From Acorus gramineus (taxonomy: Eukaryota; Streptophyta; Magnoliopsida; Acorales; Acoraceae), in assembly GCA_030737835.1 (NCBI GenBank), contig CM060849.1, positions 28,610,311 to 28,674,310 on the forward strand: a stretch of DNA of 64,000 nt. The letters run 5' to 3'. The notes beneath the pieces were generated by a model that saw nothing but the letters and a program-made list of their open reading frames with translations, searched no databases and had not been told where the DNA came from. Numbering within the stretch: position 1 is the stretch's first letter; each line of letters starts with the position of its first letter. The position numbers and the translations under genes are program-made. This document shows, in pieces, positions 62,201-64,000 of this stretch.

Positions 62201-62661
62201 AGACCGTACGAGTCCGGGATTTCGCCGGTGAAGTTGTTGCCGCTGAAGTCGACGTATCGAAGGGAGGGGAGGGAAGAGAGGGATTTGGGGAGGGGCCCAA
62301 TGAGGGAGTTCAGTGAAAGGTCGAGGTTTCGGAGGGAGTCGCAACCGGAGAGGGAGGTGTCGGAGAGGGAGGAGTTGATGTAGTTGGAGGAGAGGGAGAT
62401 GCGGGTGAGGTTGGGGAGGCGGCAGAGGATGGAAGGGAAGGGTCCGGAGAGGTTCATGTCGGTCAGGTCGACGGAGGTGACAGAGTTGGTGGTGCAGGTG
62501 ATGCCGGACCAGTTGCAAGGGGTCTGGTCGCGGGGGTTCCAGTTTGAGAGGGACCCATATGGGTCTTCTAAGGTTTGCTTGGCTTGTTGGAGGTAGAGAC
62601 CTTCTTGGGTCAGTGAGTGGGCTATGATGGGGAGGAGGAGGAGGAGGAGAGGGAGCTCCAT
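59284..62661 (-). CDS. HSL1: HAESA/HSL1-type LRR receptor-like kinase
   Basis: Two minus-strand exons (62661-60063 and 59687-59284, intron GT-AG of 375 bases) give 1000 aa. It is a plasma-membrane receptor kinase of the LRR XI group. In Arabidopsis, HAESA and HSL proteins perceive IDA/IDL peptides and control organ abscission and related processes. Visible: signal peptide (MELPLLLLLLPIIAHS), LRR cap with paired Cys (TPCNWSGITC), about 20 leucine-rich repeats to residue 590, membrane segment at about 622-645, and a Ser/Thr kinase with GSGANG at 687-692, catalytic Lys708 (VAVKK), HRD at 817-819, DFG from 837 and APE across the splice. It is an RD kinase with all key residues. The phrases FSEYEILDSLDEENVIGSG and KLWCCC, and the C-terminus GKLSPYYYEDVSSDQGSIV, match the HAE/HSL1 branch; the last residues favour HSL1. 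The length is that of HAESA (999 aa). Exon 1 is markedly GC-rich compared with its surroundings. Confidence 0.94.
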
Positions 62662-64000
62662 TGGAGGGTGGAGGAGGAGGAGGAAGAAGAAGGGGGTGGT
62701 GGGGATAGATTTTTATATTGGGGGTTTGTTTTTTAAATTTTGGATTCTTGTTAAAGAGAGTAACCTTTTGTTGGTTTCATGAATTGCTGCAGAGAGACAC
62801 TGAAAGAAAAGGGGGTGTTTGTTGTGAAGAACAAAAAAGGTGTGATTTTTGTTCAACAAAATGGATTTGTAAGTCCATTATCACTTATGAGAATGGATTC
62901 TGAAGAGTTGCAAGTGACTCTGTCTGCATATATGGAGGTGTGGAGTCTCTGGTGGTGGTGTTCTTTTGATATGGAAATTGAGGCTGACAGCAGTGTTTGG
63001 GAAGTGAACTAATCCCCGGGATAGGTGACCATCTATAGTGGACAGGAAGAATTAACCATCTTATTCACCCCCCTCTTGTAAAAAAAGATCATTTACAACT
63101 GAAAGATAAAGTAGATGATAAAAATGAATATGAATTTTCAAATCCAATGTTTTTACTTGAGTTCGCATCTTGGATAAGTTGAACCTCACCCAACTTTAAA
63201 AAAAAAATTAGTGGTTGAGGTCAATATGAATTTGAACGTGAGAAAACCTAATTGAATTCGAGTTTAATTTGGATTGCGTGAGGAGCGGAAATTTGAGTGT
63301 TTACTTCAAATTTTAATGTGTGATATAAAATATGAATCGTGCTTACCCTAGAATTTAATCAATTTATCACCATTTTATTAAATCGTTTCTTCACTTCCTC
63401 TCATTTTCATTTTAATACTTTTTGTTCTTTGTCATGATAAATGTGAAGTTCAAGTTGTTTAGAGAAACAACGTTTTAAAAAAACAAATATGAATTCGATC
63501 CAACTCTGATTTTAATTTGATTAAACTTGAACTTAACCTAAAACCAAATCAAATCAAATTGACTAGATTTGAAGCTGATCTTCTCATATATGAGGATTGT
63601 GTTGGATGGAGTTTGGATTGATGTCTTCTACATTTGAGTTGGGTGTGAATTGAACTTCAATTTAACTCAACTCACCCGTGTTACAACTTAAACATTTCAA
63701 TAGGGTTAAAAGTAATATAAATACATTTTATTTTTTTCCTTGTGAGATCATTGTTTAATGAATTAGAGTTTAAATTTTTTAGTCTCACTTTTAATTTTTG
63801 AGATATATTTTTATTTGAATGATATATAATAATTAACGGATCTTCATAAAATTATATATAACCATATAATAAAATATATAGCATTAAAATGACGCAAGGT
63901 GTAAGGTGAACGCCCAAGAAACAAAAGCAAGGCAATAAAAGGTGAGAATCTTTTCTTGTTTCATTGAATCAAAATCAAGCATGTTTCAATTAGTTGAATG
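62662..64000. other. Upstream region of the receptor kinase, otherwise nothing seen
   Basis: Promoter side of the receptor kinase and AT-rich DNA to the window edge. The stretch 63170-63680 has recurring 'gaacttcaa / aacttgaactt / ttcgagtt' phrases on both strands that look like an old repeat, without fixed ends. No exon was recognised. Confidence 0.5.
62710..62717 (-). promoter_or_regulatory. Candidate TATA box of the receptor kinase gene
   Basis: Minus strand TATAAAAA, about 50 bases before the ATG, followed by a pyrimidine-rich CCTCCTCC leader. If used, the 5' leader would be only about 20 bases, so the true start may be elsewhere. Confidence 0.35.

Noticed and set aside
1-64000. CRISPR arrays, bacterial operons, rRNA genes or viral genomes
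   Set aside because: No regularly spaced short repeats with unique spacers, no rRNA-like sequence and no viral coding regions were seen; the tandem repeats present have other structures.

Overview
The window is nuclear DNA of a flowering plant. Genes are spliced with GT-AG introns and sit far apart. They belong to angiosperm families, and the AT-rich spacers are packed with small DNA transposons. I cannot place the species from sequence alone; both an auxin response factor with tasiR-ARF sites and a secondary-wall NAC gene fit a vascular land plant, most simply a eudicot or early-diverging angiosperm.

Five protein-coding genes can be reconstructed exon by exon, each closing in frame. (1) An ARF4-type auxin response factor (+, 5377-11790, 12 exons, 779 aa) carries two perfectly repeated tasiR-ARF target sites and candidate upstream ORFs. 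(2) A DUF1685 protein (+, 13747-14665, 2 exons, 259 aa). (3) A GBPL3-type guanylate-binding GTPase with a long coiled coil (+, 25218-36396, 14 exons, 1071 aa). (4) A NAC transcription factor of the SND2/SND3 (ANAC073/ANAC010) secondary-wall clade (-, 40921-37909, 3 exons, 286 aa). (5) A HAESA/HSL1-type leucine-rich-repeat receptor kinase (-, 62661-59284, 2 exons, 1000 aa). They are independent transcription units with no operon-like relation.

Layout: 0.7-2.8 kb holds a broken LINE fragment and a hAT-like MITE; 2.8-11.8 kb the ARF4 upstream region and gene; 13.7-14.7 kb the DUF1685 gene; 16-25 kb is a repeat field with Tourist-like MITEs, a non-autonomous LTR element and a foldback element; 25.2-36.4 kb is GBPL3, whose introns carry a LINE with a MITE inside it; 37.9-40.9 kb the NAC gene, with a triplicated segment in its second intron; 41-54 kb contains two diverged copies of a roughly 5.6 kb segment, each starting at NAC exon 1; 54-59 kb holds more foldback and MITE elements; 59.3-62.7 kb is the receptor kinase.

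The most notable observations are the tandem segmental duplication that left a NAC exon-1 relic with its start codon changed to AAG and two later hAT insertions, the duplicated tasiR-ARF sites in ARF4, a 0.93 kb near-palindromic foldback element at 46.4-47.3 kb, and at least seven independent Tourist/PIF-type insertions with TTA/TAA target duplications. I found no evidence of a wholly new protein system; the novelty is structural.
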